Notes: a model not told the origin generated them from the letters alone. A stretch of 64,000 nucleotides of DNA from AP-15 sp963832875 (GCA_963832875.1 CAWHWB010000001.1:39463-103462); one strand, 5' to 3'; counted from the first letter of the stretch, positions 40,262 through 49,337 are shown. Numbers and translations are program-made.

Positions 40262-40973
40262 TTGTCACCCTCCCTCATCGAATGAAGTTCGCTATAGCGC
40301 CATGCAAGTTATGGATCGCTTGTTCCAACGATGCCCACCGACGCCGGCTACTGGCTGCTCAACAATCGATAGCAGATCTGTGCCGTCGTCGGTAGTCGAC
40401 CCTAAGGCGCCTTCGCCGATTGCAGACAATCCAACGGAAGCGGCGCGCCTTCGGGCTCAACGGCTCAACCCCGGAACGGTCATTAGCGGAGCCGCTTCCA
40501 AGGCCTCCACCTCGTCGTCAGAGTCGTCCTCACCGTCGAATCGGTTCGCCCAACGGCTCGATCCATTCCTCCGCCTGCCCCACGGTCTTGCCCATTGCGG
40601 TACGGATCAATTCGATGAGCGCCTTCCGGCGCGCTTCAAAGCCACCGGCGCTAGCTAGCCAGTCCATTTCCGTTGAAAAATGGGAAATCACGTCTCCTCC
40701 GCGGCTCGGCAGGTCCTGCCATCGGCCATGACAGGACCTGCCGGTGCTCCCGCTGAAGCGGTGGGAGCCGGGCCGCGAGGCCTCTCAACCCATCTGTGTC
40801 AAGCTCCCTCGCCGGTCAGGCGGGAATGGCGATTTGGGGCAAACTGAGCCGTCTGGCGCCAGGACCGCGAATGACGGTCCATGTCGCATCTTCGACGTTT
40901 CCCTCCCCACCGCGCACCATAGGTCCGCTTGATCGTGGCTGGAAAATCGAGGGAAGTCCGCCTCGGCCCAAAC
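40262..40973. other. Intergenic region with a perfect inverted repeat
   Basis: About 710 bases between the GST gene and the operon terminator. No coding sequence is supported. The main structure is a perfect 12-bp inverted repeat (cggcaggtcctg at 40707-40718, caggacctgccg at 40732-40743) around a 13-base loop, listed separately. Confidence 0.5.
40707..40743. repeat. Perfect 12-bp inverted repeat
   Basis: cggcaggtcctg and caggacctgccg surround 13 bases. There is no T-tract on either side, so a rho-independent terminator is unlikely. It could be a protein-binding palindrome or the edge of a mobile segment, since the plasmid-like operon begins just beyond. Confidence 0.6.
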
Positions 40974-40975
40974 GC

Positions 40976-41009
40976 AAAAACCCCGCCGGGCACGCAGCCA
41001 AGCGGGGTT
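40976..41009 (-). terminator. Rho-independent terminator of the 41-45.5 kb operon
   Basis: On the minus strand the stem AACCCCGC pairs with GCGGGGTT across a 15-base loop and runs directly into TTTTT (40980-40976). It lies about 85 bases after the probable stop of the last gene (41093) and closes the operon. Confidence 0.9.
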
Positions 41010-41031
41010 GTCATCGTCTTGAGGATCCTGG

Positions 41032-41084
41032 TCGGAGCGGGATGGTCTGACGCCTCGACCCTCCAGACCCGCAGATCTGGAGGG
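41032..41084 (-). repeat. Double-hairpin module after the last gene of the operon
   Basis: The B hairpin ccctccaga/tctggaggg (41059-41067 and 41076-41084) is perfect. The A hairpin beside it (tcggagc gggat ggtctga, 41032-41050) has mismatches in one arm. The order matches the gene junctions upstream, although no gene follows here before the terminator. It may be a leftover from a lost gene. Confidence 0.6.
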
Positions 41085-41092
41085 TGAAGGCG

Positions 41093-41939
41093 TCAGGCTG
41101 CTGCGGCCTCGGCGGCGAGGATTTCGGCCATCGTGCGATGGTCGCGGAACGCCCAGCTGCTCGCCGACAGCGACGTCGCGGGCGGCGGTGGCGGCTTCGA
41201 CCTTGCGCCAGGCGCCGTGCGCCGGAAAGCCGATCACGGCATCGCGGGCATGGGCGCAGGCGCCACAGCTCTTGCAGGTGGCCTCGCTGTAGGTCGCCGG
41301 GCAGATCGCAATTCGCCTGCCGGCCGGCGTGTACCGCGGCAAGGACGCCGTGCGGTCGCGCCATTCGCCGATCGTCTCGGCCCACTGGTCGCGCTGTCGC
41401 TTGAACCGGTGCCGAAACGCTTTGCGCGCGTAGGCGCGGGCGAGCACGGTCACCACCGGGGCGATCGCCAGCTCGGCCAACCGGTCCGCCTGAGCGGGGT
41501 TGTTGGCCGAGAGATTGACCGTGAAGCCGGCGTCGATGGAAGCGGCGATCAGACGCCGGTTCTCGGCACTGACAGCGTCGTCACCGAGGACGGGCTTGTG
41601 AGTGAAGGCGATCACGCGCTTGCCGGTGTTGGCGGCGACGAGCTCTTGCAGCAGCGCGCCGTCGATTGCCGGACCGTAGCCCGGCAGATCGCCGGCTTGC
41701 CCATAGCGCCACAGACGGCCGGGCCGGAGTGCTGCGATCTTGGCGCAGAACTCGGTCCAGGACCCGCCGGCGACACCGCGGGAGACGCGACCCCAGTGCA
41801 GGGCGAGAACGCCGGTCTCGGCGTAGCAGCCATTGTCGTAGAGCGCGCAGCCGGGCCAGCATGACGCCCGTTCGGTGATCGAGACGGGGATCGGCCCGGT
41901 CTTCGCGTTCTGCGAGACGGGGATGAGGTGTACTTTCAT
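41093..41939 (-). CDS. Uncharacterised plasmid/phage-type protein with cysteine clusters
   Basis: It starts at the ATG at 41939 (ribosome site GGAG) with MKVHLIPVSQNAKTGPIPVS, then CWPGCALYDNGCYAE. A second cysteine group is CKSCGACAHAR near the end. Such spacing suggests metal or cluster binding. The family appears in plasmid and phage accessory regions, often beside DUF932 genes, without known function. The open frame continues to 40785, but that tail is low-complexity and crosses the operon terminator. A one-base shift near 41175 gives the natural ending AFRDHRTMAEILAAEAAAA and a stop at 41093, which I prefer. Confidence 0.65.
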
Positions 41940-41952
41940 GGGGGTTACTCCA

Positions 41953-42010
41953 TCGGAGCGGGATGCTCCGACGGCTCGACCCCACCGCATTTCCATGCAG
42001 CAGGGTCGAG
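41953..42010 (-). repeat. Double-hairpin intercistronic module
   Basis: The A hairpin (TCGGAGC, loop gggat, GCTCCGA, 41953-41971) lies just upstream of the ribosome site of the gene starting at 41939. The B hairpin (ctcgaccc 41975-41982 with gggtcgag 42003-42010, loop containing gcagca) lies just after the stop at 42017. One of a series in this operon. Confidence 0.85.
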
Positions 42011-42016
42011 GGTCGG

Positions 42017-43060
42017 CTAGAAGTGGCTGACGGCGACGAGATGCTTGATCGCCAGCGCGCTGATGTCGGCGCCGGTGCTCAGCACCTCGTTGGTCGTCGG
42101 CCAGGCGGGGTCACCATTGGCGAGCGCGCTGGTGCCGAGGACGCGACAGCCGCGCCACCGACCCTGGATGCTGTTGACGTTCCGCCACACCGCCTTGCTG
42201 CCGCGGGCCAGGGCTTCTTCCCGTGTGTTCGGGATGTCGCCTCCGCCCCGCCGCTTGGGGTGGGTGAGGAGCGTGAACAGCGCGCCGGCGGTGTCGATCG
42301 CGGCGATGCCGCCCGGATCGGCCTTTTCGAGGGCCTTGGGCCAGGGCGGCGGGCCGCGAAAGGCGAGCATGCCGGCGAGGGTCGGGACCTGGCCGAATTT
42401 CTCCGGGTCCAGGTATTCTCGCGTGTCGAGGTTGACGATCACCCGGCGCTGGCCCTCGGCCACTTCTTGCGGCCGGATGCCATGCCAATCGCCGGAGCGC
42501 GGCGGGCGCTGAACGTCGATCGGCCGCATGCCGACGCGCTTGTAAAAAGCGAGATCGTCGGCGCTGTAGTGGGTGTCGATGACATATTCGGCGACACCGC
42601 TACCACCGAACGCGCGCGCTACCGGCTTGACGGCGACGCAATAGCTGCTGCCCCATGTGGCCTTGAAGAACCGCACCGAGCAGGCTCCTTCGAGAAAGGC
42701 GGCAACCTCGTCCGAGAGGTCGGCAAAGACCGGCTGGCCCGGGCCAGGCTCCTCGTCCTCCTTGTCGCGGAGGGCGGAGTAGAGCTTTGACAGGGGTGGT
42801 CCGTCCCAGCCGGGCAGGTCATCGTCCTCGGCATAATCGCCCTGGACGAGGACGCGCTTTCCGGCCCACCGCCCAACGAGGGGCGACTGGGACAGATCGG
42901 CCGGCAGGTTGCCGCCGCGGGCCGAGACCAGTGCCAGAAGAGCGGCGCAGGTGCCCGGCCGGGTGAAGAGCTGCTCGGCGGCTTTGAGGCCGCAGCCGAC
43001 ATCGTGGGGCATGAACGCCTCGGCGAGGTCGGGGCAGACGGGGATATGGTACTGACCCAT
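42017..43060 (-). CDS. Conserved hypothetical protein of the plasmid-like operon
   Basis: A 347-residue protein starting MGQYHIPVCPDLAEAFMPHD at the ATG at 43060 (GGAGAG upstream); the frame is open 49 codons further without similarity. It has no signal peptide or membrane segment. Notable stretches are RVLVQGDYAEDDDLPGWDGP and YVIDTHYSADDLAFYKRVGM. I do not recognise a characterised family. Its place next to DUF932 and small uncharacterised genes is typical of conjugative plasmid or integrative element cargo. Confidence 0.75.
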   Translation of the reverse strand: MGQYHIPVCPDLAEAFMPHDVGCGLKAAEQLFTRPGTCAALLALVSARGGNLPADLSQSPLVGRWAGKRVLVQGDYAEDDDLPGWDGPPLSKLYSALRDKEDEEPGPGQPVFADLSDEVAAFLEGACSVRFFKATWGSSYCVAVKPVARAFGGSGVAEYVIDTHYSADDLAFYKRVGMRPIDVQRPPRSGDWHGIRPQEVAEGQRRVIVNLDTREYLDPEKFGQVPTLAGMLAFRGPPPWPKALEKADPGGIAAIDTAGALFTLLTHPKRRGGGDIPNTREEALARGSKAVWRNVNSIQGRWRGCRVLGTSALANGDPAWPTTNEVLSTGADISALAIKHLVAVSHF

Positions 43061-43080
43061 CGGGGTCTCTCCTTTAATGC

Positions 43081-43135
43081 CGGAGCGGGAATGCTCCGAC
43101 GCCCCGACCCCCGCCAGCTGCTGCTGACGAGGGGA
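43081..43135 (-). repeat. Double-hairpin intercistronic module
   Basis: The A hairpin (cggagc, loop gggaat, gctccg, 43081-43098) is upstream of the start at 43060. The B element (ccgacccc, then gctgctgctg, then gagggg) follows the stop at 43141. Same order as the other junctions. Confidence 0.8.
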
Positions 43136-43140
43136 GGAGG

Positions 43141-43377
43141 CTATTTCTGCCGACGGGGGGAGTGCCGCGGGTCGAGCCGCTCTTTGACGATCTTCGCGAT
43201 CTTCCAAGCGGCGAGATCGAGCTCGCCGGCGATCTGAGCCCAGATCATCGGGATGTGCCGATCCTGCCAGGCGGCCGAGAGTTCCACGGCGCTGGTCTGA
43301 TAGGCACTGGCAGCCGCGCTGAGGACGCCGGCCACCTGGTCGGGGGCGTCGACGTCGAGGTTCAGATCAGGATCCAC
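43141..43377 (-). CDS. Small hypothetical protein
   Basis: About 78 residues from a GTG at 43377 (DPDLNLDVDAPDQVAGVLSA, then ELDLAAWKIAKIVKERLDPR). The GTG lies inside the end of the upstream gene, so the two are translationally overlapped. This is the only junction in the operon without the hairpin module. An ATG five codons earlier is also possible. No family recognised. Confidence 0.55.
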   Translation of the reverse strand: MDPDLNLDVDAPDQVAGVLSAAASAYQTSAVELSAAWQDRHIPMIWAQIAGELDLAAWKIAKIVKERLDPRHSPRRQK

Positions 43378-43579
43378 GGCGCCTCTCCGCAATCAGCACA
43401 AGACAGGCTTCGAGCCGCAGCCACTCCTCCGGGGTGTTGTTCCAGGAATGCAACGACAGGGCTGCCGCCTGGGCTTTCATTACCGAAAGGTTCGGATGGC
43501 TGACGATGGTCTTGGCTTGACCGACGGTGAGCTCGCGGCCGGTATGCCGGCGCACGGCGTCGAGGTTGATGATGTTCAT
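43367..43579 (-). CDS. Small hypothetical protein
   Basis: A 70-residue helical protein (starts MNIINLDAVRRHTGRELTVG, contains LSLHSWNNTPEEWLRLEACL). No family recognised. It starts just downstream of an A hairpin, with GAGGAA as the ribosome site, and overlaps the next gene by eleven bases. Confidence 0.65.
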   Translation of the reverse strand: MNIINLDAVRRHTGRELTVGQAKTIVSHPNLSVMKAQAAALSLHSWNNTPEEWLRLEACLVLIAERRRGS

Positions 43580-43590
43580 GAGTAAGTTCC

Positions 43591-43647
43591 TCGGAGCGGG
43601 ATGCTCCGACGCCTCGACCCCCGCCGACTTCTGTCAGCAGGGGTGAG
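43591..43647 (-). repeat. Double-hairpin intercistronic module (best preserved)
   Basis: The A hairpin TCGGAGC-gggat-GCTCCGA (43591-43609) has a perfect 7-bp stem and sits directly against the ribosome site of the gene at 43579. The B hairpin (cctcgacccc with ggggtgagg, 43612-43647, one bulge) encloses cttctgtcagcag and begins just after the stop at 43655. Confidence 0.88.
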
Positions 43648-43654
43648 GCTCGGG

Positions 43655-44770
43655 TCAGGCTGCCGGTTTCAGCAGTTCACCGGCGCTGCGTTCGAGCTCG
43701 AGCCGCTTGTCGTTGTTCGGCAATGAGCGGGCATGCGCGGTGGCGGCGACGGTCGCGTCCCACAGGGTCTCGATCGGCCGGCCCTCCTCGGTCTGGTGGA
43801 CGGCCTTCAGAGCCGGCACCAGAGATTTGCCGAAGCGCTTTGCCAGGAACTGGTCGAGATCGGCCTCGATCCGTTTGGATCGGGCGTCCTCGATCGCCTG
43901 CAAGACCGGCTTGGCGCTGCCCTCGGCGTAGTCGCGAAGGACCGGGGTCACCTCTTCGAGCCAGCGGTCTGGCGCGCCGCTCGTATGGCGAATGCGGATT
44001 TCGGTGTATTGGTCCGCACCCCAGACGTAGCGGTTCGAGCAGACGTAGTCGAAGAGGAAGAACCCGGCGCCGAGCGTGGTGTTGCCGACCTCCGAGTTCC
44101 ACACGAAGAAGCCGCGGGCGAGGGATCCCGGTTTGCCGTCACGGCGGTTCGGGATCTCGATGCGGCGATCCTCATCGGCGAGGAACACGAACATATCGCG
44201 ATCGCTCGCGTAGAGGGTCGTGTTGCCCTTGTCGACGGTGACCTGCCGGCCGAAGATGCCCGGCACGCGCCAATGTCCCGCTGACGCCGTCGCCGAAACG
44301 CTCGACGAGGGAATCGACCACATCGGCATTCCAGATGCGGCCGTAGCGGGGACCGGTGGCGGCGCGGAGCTCGACATCGCCATCCTGGCCAGAGACCAGG
44401 AGCTTGACGTCTTCGACCCGCGAGTGAAGCGCAGGTTGAAGTTGAGGCAGTCGGCGATGATCGGGGTCGGCAACCTGCTGTCGCGGAAGTAGGACGCCGG
44501 GGATGGCGTCGACGCGAGCGAGCAGAGCTGCCCGAACGACCAATGCGTCGGCGCGGCCTGGGTCCCGTCGCGGTCACCGATCAGCAATCCCCGATGATCG
44601 TCGGCGGCCGGGAACAATTCGAGCTCCCGGGTGCTGACGACTCTCGACCGGCTGGTCTGCCGCGACAGGGCGGCGAAGGCCTGCAATTCGGTCAGGGACG
44701 TAAAACGCTGATCGGCCGGACGGGACGCCCATTGCCGGTGCGCCTGAGTAAGCGTGGTCATGGTGTTCAA
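43655..44770 (-). CDS. DUF932 (phage/plasmid-like) protein
   Basis: A 371-residue frame with the DUF932 core: VVSTRELELFPAADDHRGLL at the N-terminus, then VDKGNTTLYASDRDMFVFLA, FFVWNSEVGNTTLGAGFFLF and YVCSNRYVWG. DUF932 proteins are common on plasmids and phages, and their function is unknown. Between about residues 115 and 165 the frame yields serine/proline-rich nonsense. The expected sequence (VEDVKLLVSGQDGDVELRAA, then NADVVDSLVERFGDGV) lies in another frame (44290-44450). Two opposite indels therefore seem to flank this stretch and leave the rest in frame. Confidence 0.85.
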   Translation of the reverse strand: MNTMTTLTQAHRQWASRPADQRFTSLTELQAFAALSRQTSRSRVVSTRELELFPAADDHRGLLIGDRDGTQAAPTHWSFGQLCSLASTPSPASYFRDSRLPTPIIADCLNFNLRFTRGSKTSSSWSLARMAMSSSAPPPVPATAASGMPMWSIPSSSVSATASAGHWRVPGIFGRQVTVDKGNTTLYASDRDMFVFLADEDRRIEIPNRRDGKPGSLARGFFVWNSEVGNTTLGAGFFLFDYVCSNRYVWGADQYTEIRIRHTSGAPDRWLEEVTPVLRDYAEGSAKPVLQAIEDARSKRIEADLDQFLAKRFGKSLVPALKAVHQTEEGRPIETLWDATVAATAHARSLPNNDKRLELERSAGELLKPAA

Positions 44771-44782
44771 CTCCCTTTCAGA

Positions 44783-44845
44783 TCAGGAGGGGCGGGTTGC
44801 CCGCTCCTGACGCCGCGCCCCTCACAAGCTGCTGCTCGTGAGGGG
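44783..44845 (-). repeat. Double-hairpin module upstream of the DUF932 gene
   Basis: The A-position hairpin tcaggag/ctcctga (44783-44789 and 44804-44810) encloses a second pair, gggc/gccc, so the stem is kept with a different sequence. The B hairpin cccctcac/gtgagggg (44818-44825, 44838-44845) has the loop aagctgctgctc. Both lie ahead of the DUF932 start at 44770. Confidence 0.8.
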
Positions 44846-45010
44846 GAGAGGCCGTGCTGGTGGGAGCAGACGCAGGGATTAAACTCAGCCCGAAGCCGAG
44901 CCCCTCTCGTCTGACAGGACTGCGACATAGGCCGTGCCCGGCACCGCAGGTCTGTTCCTGCCGGTGGTTCCGGGCACGATCGCGATGACCTGACGGCTCC
45001 GACGCCCGAC

Positions 45011-45036
45011 GCCCCCTCAACTGCTGCTGAGGGGGC
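45011..45036 (-). repeat. B-type hairpin after the first gene of the operon
   Basis: gccccctca and tgagggggc form a perfect 9-bp stem with the loop actgctgc. It starts nine bases after the probable stop codon at 45045. About 165 bases between it and the next module hold no gene I can support. Confidence 0.8.
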
Positions 45037-45044
45037 GGGGCGGA

Positions 45045-45397
45045 TTATTCGTCGTCGGTGAATTCTCGCGGGGATTTCGAGGAGCGGGCCGGTCTCGGCC
45101 TCATTCGCGTAGAGAAAGGTGCTGAGGCCGTACCCGGGAACCCCAAAACTGGGGATCGCGGGCCGATCGCGGCCGAGGATGATGTCGCCGGCGACGAGTT
45201 CAAGGCTGTCGGGGATCACCTTGGCGTTGGTGACCGTGGTCTTGCGAGCGTTGTCGCTGTCCATCTCCTGGGTGTCCCAGGCGATATCGTCGGTCACCGC
45301 CATCGCACAGGCCGCTTCGAGGGTTTCGGCCTCGACAACGATGTGCTGGTACATCGGCACCAGGTACTGACGCTCGATCACAAAATTTGGGCATTGG
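45045..45397 (-). pseudogene. Hypothetical protein, first gene of the plasmid-like operon, frame disturbed
   Basis: The central frame reads FVIERQYLVPMYQHIVVEAE, then DDIAWDTQEMDSDNARKTTV and FLYANEAETGPLLEIP. A good ribosome site (CCGGAGAAATCC) leads to the ATG at 45397, which begins MP but in a different frame, so one base seems to be extra or missing in cccaaatttt. Likewise the likely ending REFTDDE-stop (45045) is one frame off. About 115 residues if restored. Family not recognised. Confidence 0.55.
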
Positions 45398-45662
45398 ATT
45401 TCTCCGGTTGGATGTTTCCAATGACCCAACCCTTGCCAACTTCTGTCAGCAGGGGTCGATGATGGTCAGCGGGCTCCAGCGGAGCTTCGGTGATGTCTCC
45501 TTACGAGGGTCTCCTACCACGGGCGGCTCGGCACGCTTTGCCCGAGCTGAGCAACTCGTTTCCGGAGGGACCTTCATCTCAGATGACCGTAATTATATGG
45601 TGATTACTGCTTTATATTCAAGTATCAACAGGAAAATAGGCTTTCAAAGGGCCTCGCAATCC

Positions 45663-45995
45663 CTAAAGACACAGCTTTACTTGTTGGTTCTGGTAACACG
45701 TAATTGGTTGATCGGAGGTCTTGGCGGCTCGTTGGCGATCCAGATACCACGCCTCGGCATCGGATTTGTCGTTTTGGATTGTGAAGATCCTGCCGTTTGG
45801 TGTTTTGATTTTTTCAACCAGCAGGCCTCGCGACATGCTGCGCTGCAGTTCGCATCTCGTCTCAATTGGCGGCTGTCCACTATAGGCGATCGTGCATGGC
45901 AGCCTGAAGAGTGATTGGAAAGCCGGTGCGGTGTCGCTGTAAAATAGCAGAGCGACGAAGACCGGCAATGCTCTGCCGAGAAAACGGTATGACAT
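45663..45995 (-). CDS. Small secreted hypothetical protein
   Basis: A 110-residue protein with a signal peptide (MSYRFLGRALPVFVALLFYS, cleavage after APA) and a mature part with spaced cysteines (LPCTIAY, TRCELQ, ITCYQNQQVKLC). Probably periplasmic with two disulfides. The ATG at 45995 has AGGGA upstream; another ATG five codons earlier is possible. No family recognised. The surrounding bases are richer in A and T than the rest of the window. It separates the plasmid-like operon from the helicase gene. Confidence 0.65.
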   Translation of the reverse strand: MSYRFLGRALPVFVALLFYSDTAPAFQSLFRLPCTIAYSGQPPIETRCELQRSMSRGLLVEKIKTPNGRIFTIQNDKSDAEAWYLDRQRAAKTSDQPITCYQNQQVKLCL

Positions 45996-46305
45996 AGGCT
46001 TATCCCTCATTTTCCGCTGGCTGAGGCGAGACGAGATGGTTGAGATCATCTTTCAGCCGCGACGGAGTTTTGCCAGAGCAAGCCTTTCAAAACCGGGGCC
46101 GGCCGCACGATCTCCCGGCGGTTGCCTTATCGGGGTTTCGTTTTGTCATGGGCGCATGAGGACCGGGATCAGGACACGGGCAATGCATGCAATCCCGGAA
46201 AGCAGGAGCCGATCAACCCTATGCTTGCCGTGTCTTATTTTTGCCCCTCGGTCGGCTTCGCTTCGCAGGGATTCCAACAGGGGAAGGACGGTGTTATCTG
46301 GGGCG
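45996..46305. other. Intergenic region, nothing recognised
   Basis: About 310 bases between the secreted protein (minus) and the helicase (plus); must hold both promoters. The open frame extending the helicase upstream of 46306 has no family similarity. Confidence 0.4.
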
Positions 46306-48512
46306 ATGCAGGCATCCCGGACGAGCACGCCAACCGAGGTCCTGGCCGGCCTGGTCGAGCGCGTCACCTTCCACAACGAAGACAACGGGTTTTGCGTTCT
46401 GCAGGTCAAAGCCCGCGGTCAACGCGACCTGATCACCGTCATTGGCCATGTGGCGATGATCTCGGCCGGTGAGTTCGTGCAGGCCAGTGGGTCCTGGGTC
46501 AACGACCGCACTCACGGCGTCCAATTCAGGGCGTCGTTCCTCAAAGCCACGGCGCCGACCACGATCGAGGGGATCGAGAAATACCTCGGGTCCGGGATGA
46601 TCCGCGGCATCGGGCCGGTCTACGCGCGGAAGCTGGTTCGCGCCTTCGGCGAGGCCGTGTTCGAGATCATCGAGCAGGAGCCGGGCCGCCTGCGCGAGGT
46701 GACCGGCATCGGCCCGAAGCGCGCCGAGCGGATCATCGGGGGCTGGGCCGAGCAGAAGGTGATCCGCGAGATCATGCTGTTCCTGCACAGCAATGGCGTG
46801 GGCACCTCGCGCGCGGTGCGCATCTACAAGACCTACGGCGCCGATGCGGTTCAGCTGATCTCGGAGAACCCGTACCGGCTGGCCCGCGACATCCGCGGCA
46901 TCGGCTTCCGCACCGCCGACCAGATCGCAGCCAAGCTCGGCATCGAGAAGACCGCGCTGATCCGCGTCCGTGCCGGGATCTCCTACGCGCTCGCCGAGGC
47001 GATGGACGAAGGGCATTGCGGTCTTCCGGCCGATGAACTCGTTCCGCTCGCCGAAAAGCTGCTCGAAGTGCCAGCCGAACTCGTCGAGACGGCGCTGCGC
47101 CTCGAGCTCGCGGACGGCGCTGTCATCGCCGACGATCTCGAAGGCCGCCGCTGCGTCTTCCTTGCCGGGCTTTACCGAGCCGAGCGCGAAATCGCCGAGA
47201 AGCTCAGGGCGCTCGCCGTTGGGAAGCCGCCCTGGCCCTCGATTGCCGTCGATCAAGGCGATCCCGTGGGTCGAGCAGAGGACGAAGCTGGCGCTTGCCG
47301 ACAGCCAGAAGGCAGCGCTCCGGGTCGCACTCGTCTCCAAGGTGATGGTCATCACCGGCGGACCCGGCGTCGGCAAGACCACGCTGGTCAACTCGCTGCT
47401 CAAGATCCTGATCGCCAAGGCGGTCACGATCGCGCTTTGCGCCCCGACCGGCCGCGCCGCCAAGCGCCTGACCGAGAGCACCGGCCTTGAGGCGAAGACG
47501 ATCCATCGCCTGCTCGAGACCGATCCGAGGACCGGCGGTTTCCGGCGCAACGCAGGACGCGCCGCTCGATTGCGATCTGCTGGTGATCGACGAGACCTCG
47601 ATGGTCGACGTGCCGCTGATGCGCGCCGTCCTGCGTGCCCTGCCGGAGGGGGCGGCGCTGTTGCTGGTCGGCGATGTCGATCAGCTGCCCTCGGTCGGGC
47701 CGGGGCAGGTTCTGGCCGACATCATCGCGTCGGGTGCCGTGCCGGTGGTGCGCTTGACCGAGGTGTTCCGCCAGGCCGCCGAGAGCCGGATCATCACCAA
47801 CGCGCATCGCATCAACCAGGGGCAAATGCCCGATCTCGCCACTGCCGAGGCGGGCGATTTCTACTTCGTCGACGCGGCGGAGCCGGAAGACGGTGTCCGG
47901 AAGCTGCTGGCGATCGTGCGGGAGCGGATCCCGAAGCGCTTCGGGCTCGACCCGATACGCGACATCCAGGTGCTCTGCCCGATGAACCGCGGCGGCCTCG
48001 GCGCCCGCTCACTCAACATCGAGCTGCAGAAGGCGCTGAACCCGCCCGGCGAGATCCGCATCGAGCGCTTCGGCTGGACCTTCTGTCCCGGCGACAAGGT
48101 CATGCAGATCGAGAACGACTACGACAAGGACGTCTACAACGGCGACCTCGGCGTCGTGTCGCGCATCGACATCGAGGAAGGCGAGCTCGCGGTCGACTTC
48201 GACGGCCGCAAAGTCACCTACGGCTTTGGCGAGCTCGACGAACTGGTGCTCGCCTACGCGACGACCATCCACAAGAGCCAGGGCTCGGAATACCCGGCCG
48301 TGGTCATCCCGCTGACCACCCAGCACTACCTGATGCTGCAGCGGAACCTGCTCTATACCGGCGTCACCCGCGGCAAGCGGCTCGTCGTCCTCGTCGGGCA
48401 GCGGAAGGCGCTGGCGATCGCGGTCAAGGGAGCGCGGCACGGCGGCGGTGGTCAAAGCTGCGGGAGTGGCTCGCCAGGGAGTTTCTCGCTAACGTGTCGC
48501 ATGACCCCGTGA
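46306..48512 (+). pseudogene. RecD2-like SF1 helicase with three frameshifts
   Basis: A 5'-3' DNA helicase of the RecD2 type, about 735 residues if restored. Frame 1 (46306 to about 47255) has the N-terminal OB-like region (VERVTFHNEDNGFCVLQVKA) and the helix-hairpin-helix region (IRGIGPVYARKLV, VTGIGPKRAERI). A second frame carries motif I GGPGVGKTTLV and CAPTGRAAKRLTE. A third, from about 47550, has motif II VIDETSMVD, motif III VGDVDQLPSVG, motif VI YTGVTRGKRLV and the TIHKSQGSEYPAVV segment. The ending RRRWSKLREWLA is again one frame off, near 48445. All motifs are intact apart from the indels, which suggests recent decay or assembly error. Confidence 0.88.
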
Positions 48513-48545
48513 GAGCCTCTATAGCCTTTGAAAGAGAGACCTACC

Positions 48546-49337
48546 ATGCCGAATGATCCCTTTGTCGAAGTCACCGCACTGACCTCACTCGGTCCAATAC
48601 AGTATTTGGATGCACGCGACCGGGCGATGTTTGATGCTGGTCATGTGCCCGGTGCTGTGCATGTGCCGGTCGAAGAATGGGATAAAGCGGCCAAGTCAGC
48701 CGACATCGGGTTTGGTAAGACCGGTTACTGGGATGAGGCTCTCAGGACCCTTGGTGTCGATCAATCGGCCATTGCCGTGGCCTATGATGACGGCCGCATG
48801 ACCAATGCCGCGCGGGTCTGGTTCATCCTGCAGCATTTTGGCGGCAAGGCTGTTATCCTGAATGGCGGCTGGGCGGTGCTTTCCTCAGCGACCAGACTGC
48901 CGAAAGCGGTCAAGCCGTCGAAAAGCGGTTTCCGGGCGATCCCCGGTGCAGGTTCCGTCGGTTTGGTCGATCGCGAGACCCTCAAGCATCAGCTTGATGG
49001 CAGCGCGCACGTGTTCGACAGCCGAACGCGCGCGGAGTTCACCGGAGAGGATACGCGTAACCGCACGCGCGGCGGTCATCTCCCGGGTGCTCGGCATCTG
49101 TCGCATACGGATCTGCTGGATAATGGCGTTGTTCGGCCGGCGCCGGTCCTGCGAGCCATGATGGAACGCGTCGGATTCGGCCCTGGCGATCACATCGTGA
49201 CCCATTGCGAAGGAGGCGGAAGAGCGGCCTTGGCCGCTGCCGCGGCGGTCCGCGCCGGGTATGACGACGTCCGTGTCTATTACCTCAGCTTCGCCGATTG
49301 GGCGCGCGATGAGAGCTGCCCGATCGTGCGCGATTAG
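48546..49337 (+). CDS. Sulfurtransferase with two rhodanese domains
   Basis: A 263-residue thiosulfate or 3-mercaptopyruvate sulfurtransferase. The first rhodanese module (IQYLDARDRAMFDAGHVPGA) has aspartate where the cysteine would be (AYDDGRMTN) and is non-catalytic, as usual. The second (HVFDSRTRAEFTGED) carries the active cysteine in HCEGGGRAAL. That loop is less like the CGSG of classical mercaptopyruvate enzymes, so the donor is unclear. It begins at the ATG at 48546 with GAAAGAGAG upstream and overlaps the disturbed end of the helicase gene. Confidence 0.88.
   Translation: MPNDPFVEVTALTSLGPIQYLDARDRAMFDAGHVPGAVHVPVEEWDKAAKSADIGFGKTGYWDEALRTLGVDQSAIAVAYDDGRMTNAARVWFILQHFGGKAVILNGGWAVLSSATRLPKAVKPSKSGFRAIPGAGSVGLVDRETLKHQLDGSAHVFDSRTRAEFTGEDTRNRTRGGHLPGARHLSHTDLLDNGVVRPAPVLRAMMERVGFGPGDHIVTHCEGGGRAALAAAAAVRAGYDDVRVYYLSFADWARDESCPIVRD

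Noticed and set aside
40785..41092. C-terminal extension of the cysteine-cluster protein
   Set aside because: It would run through a rho-independent terminator and is low-complexity; a frame correction gives a natural end at 41093.
41032..45036. CRISPR array
   Set aside because: The hairpin modules are separated by genes, not by short uniform spacers, and vary in sequence.
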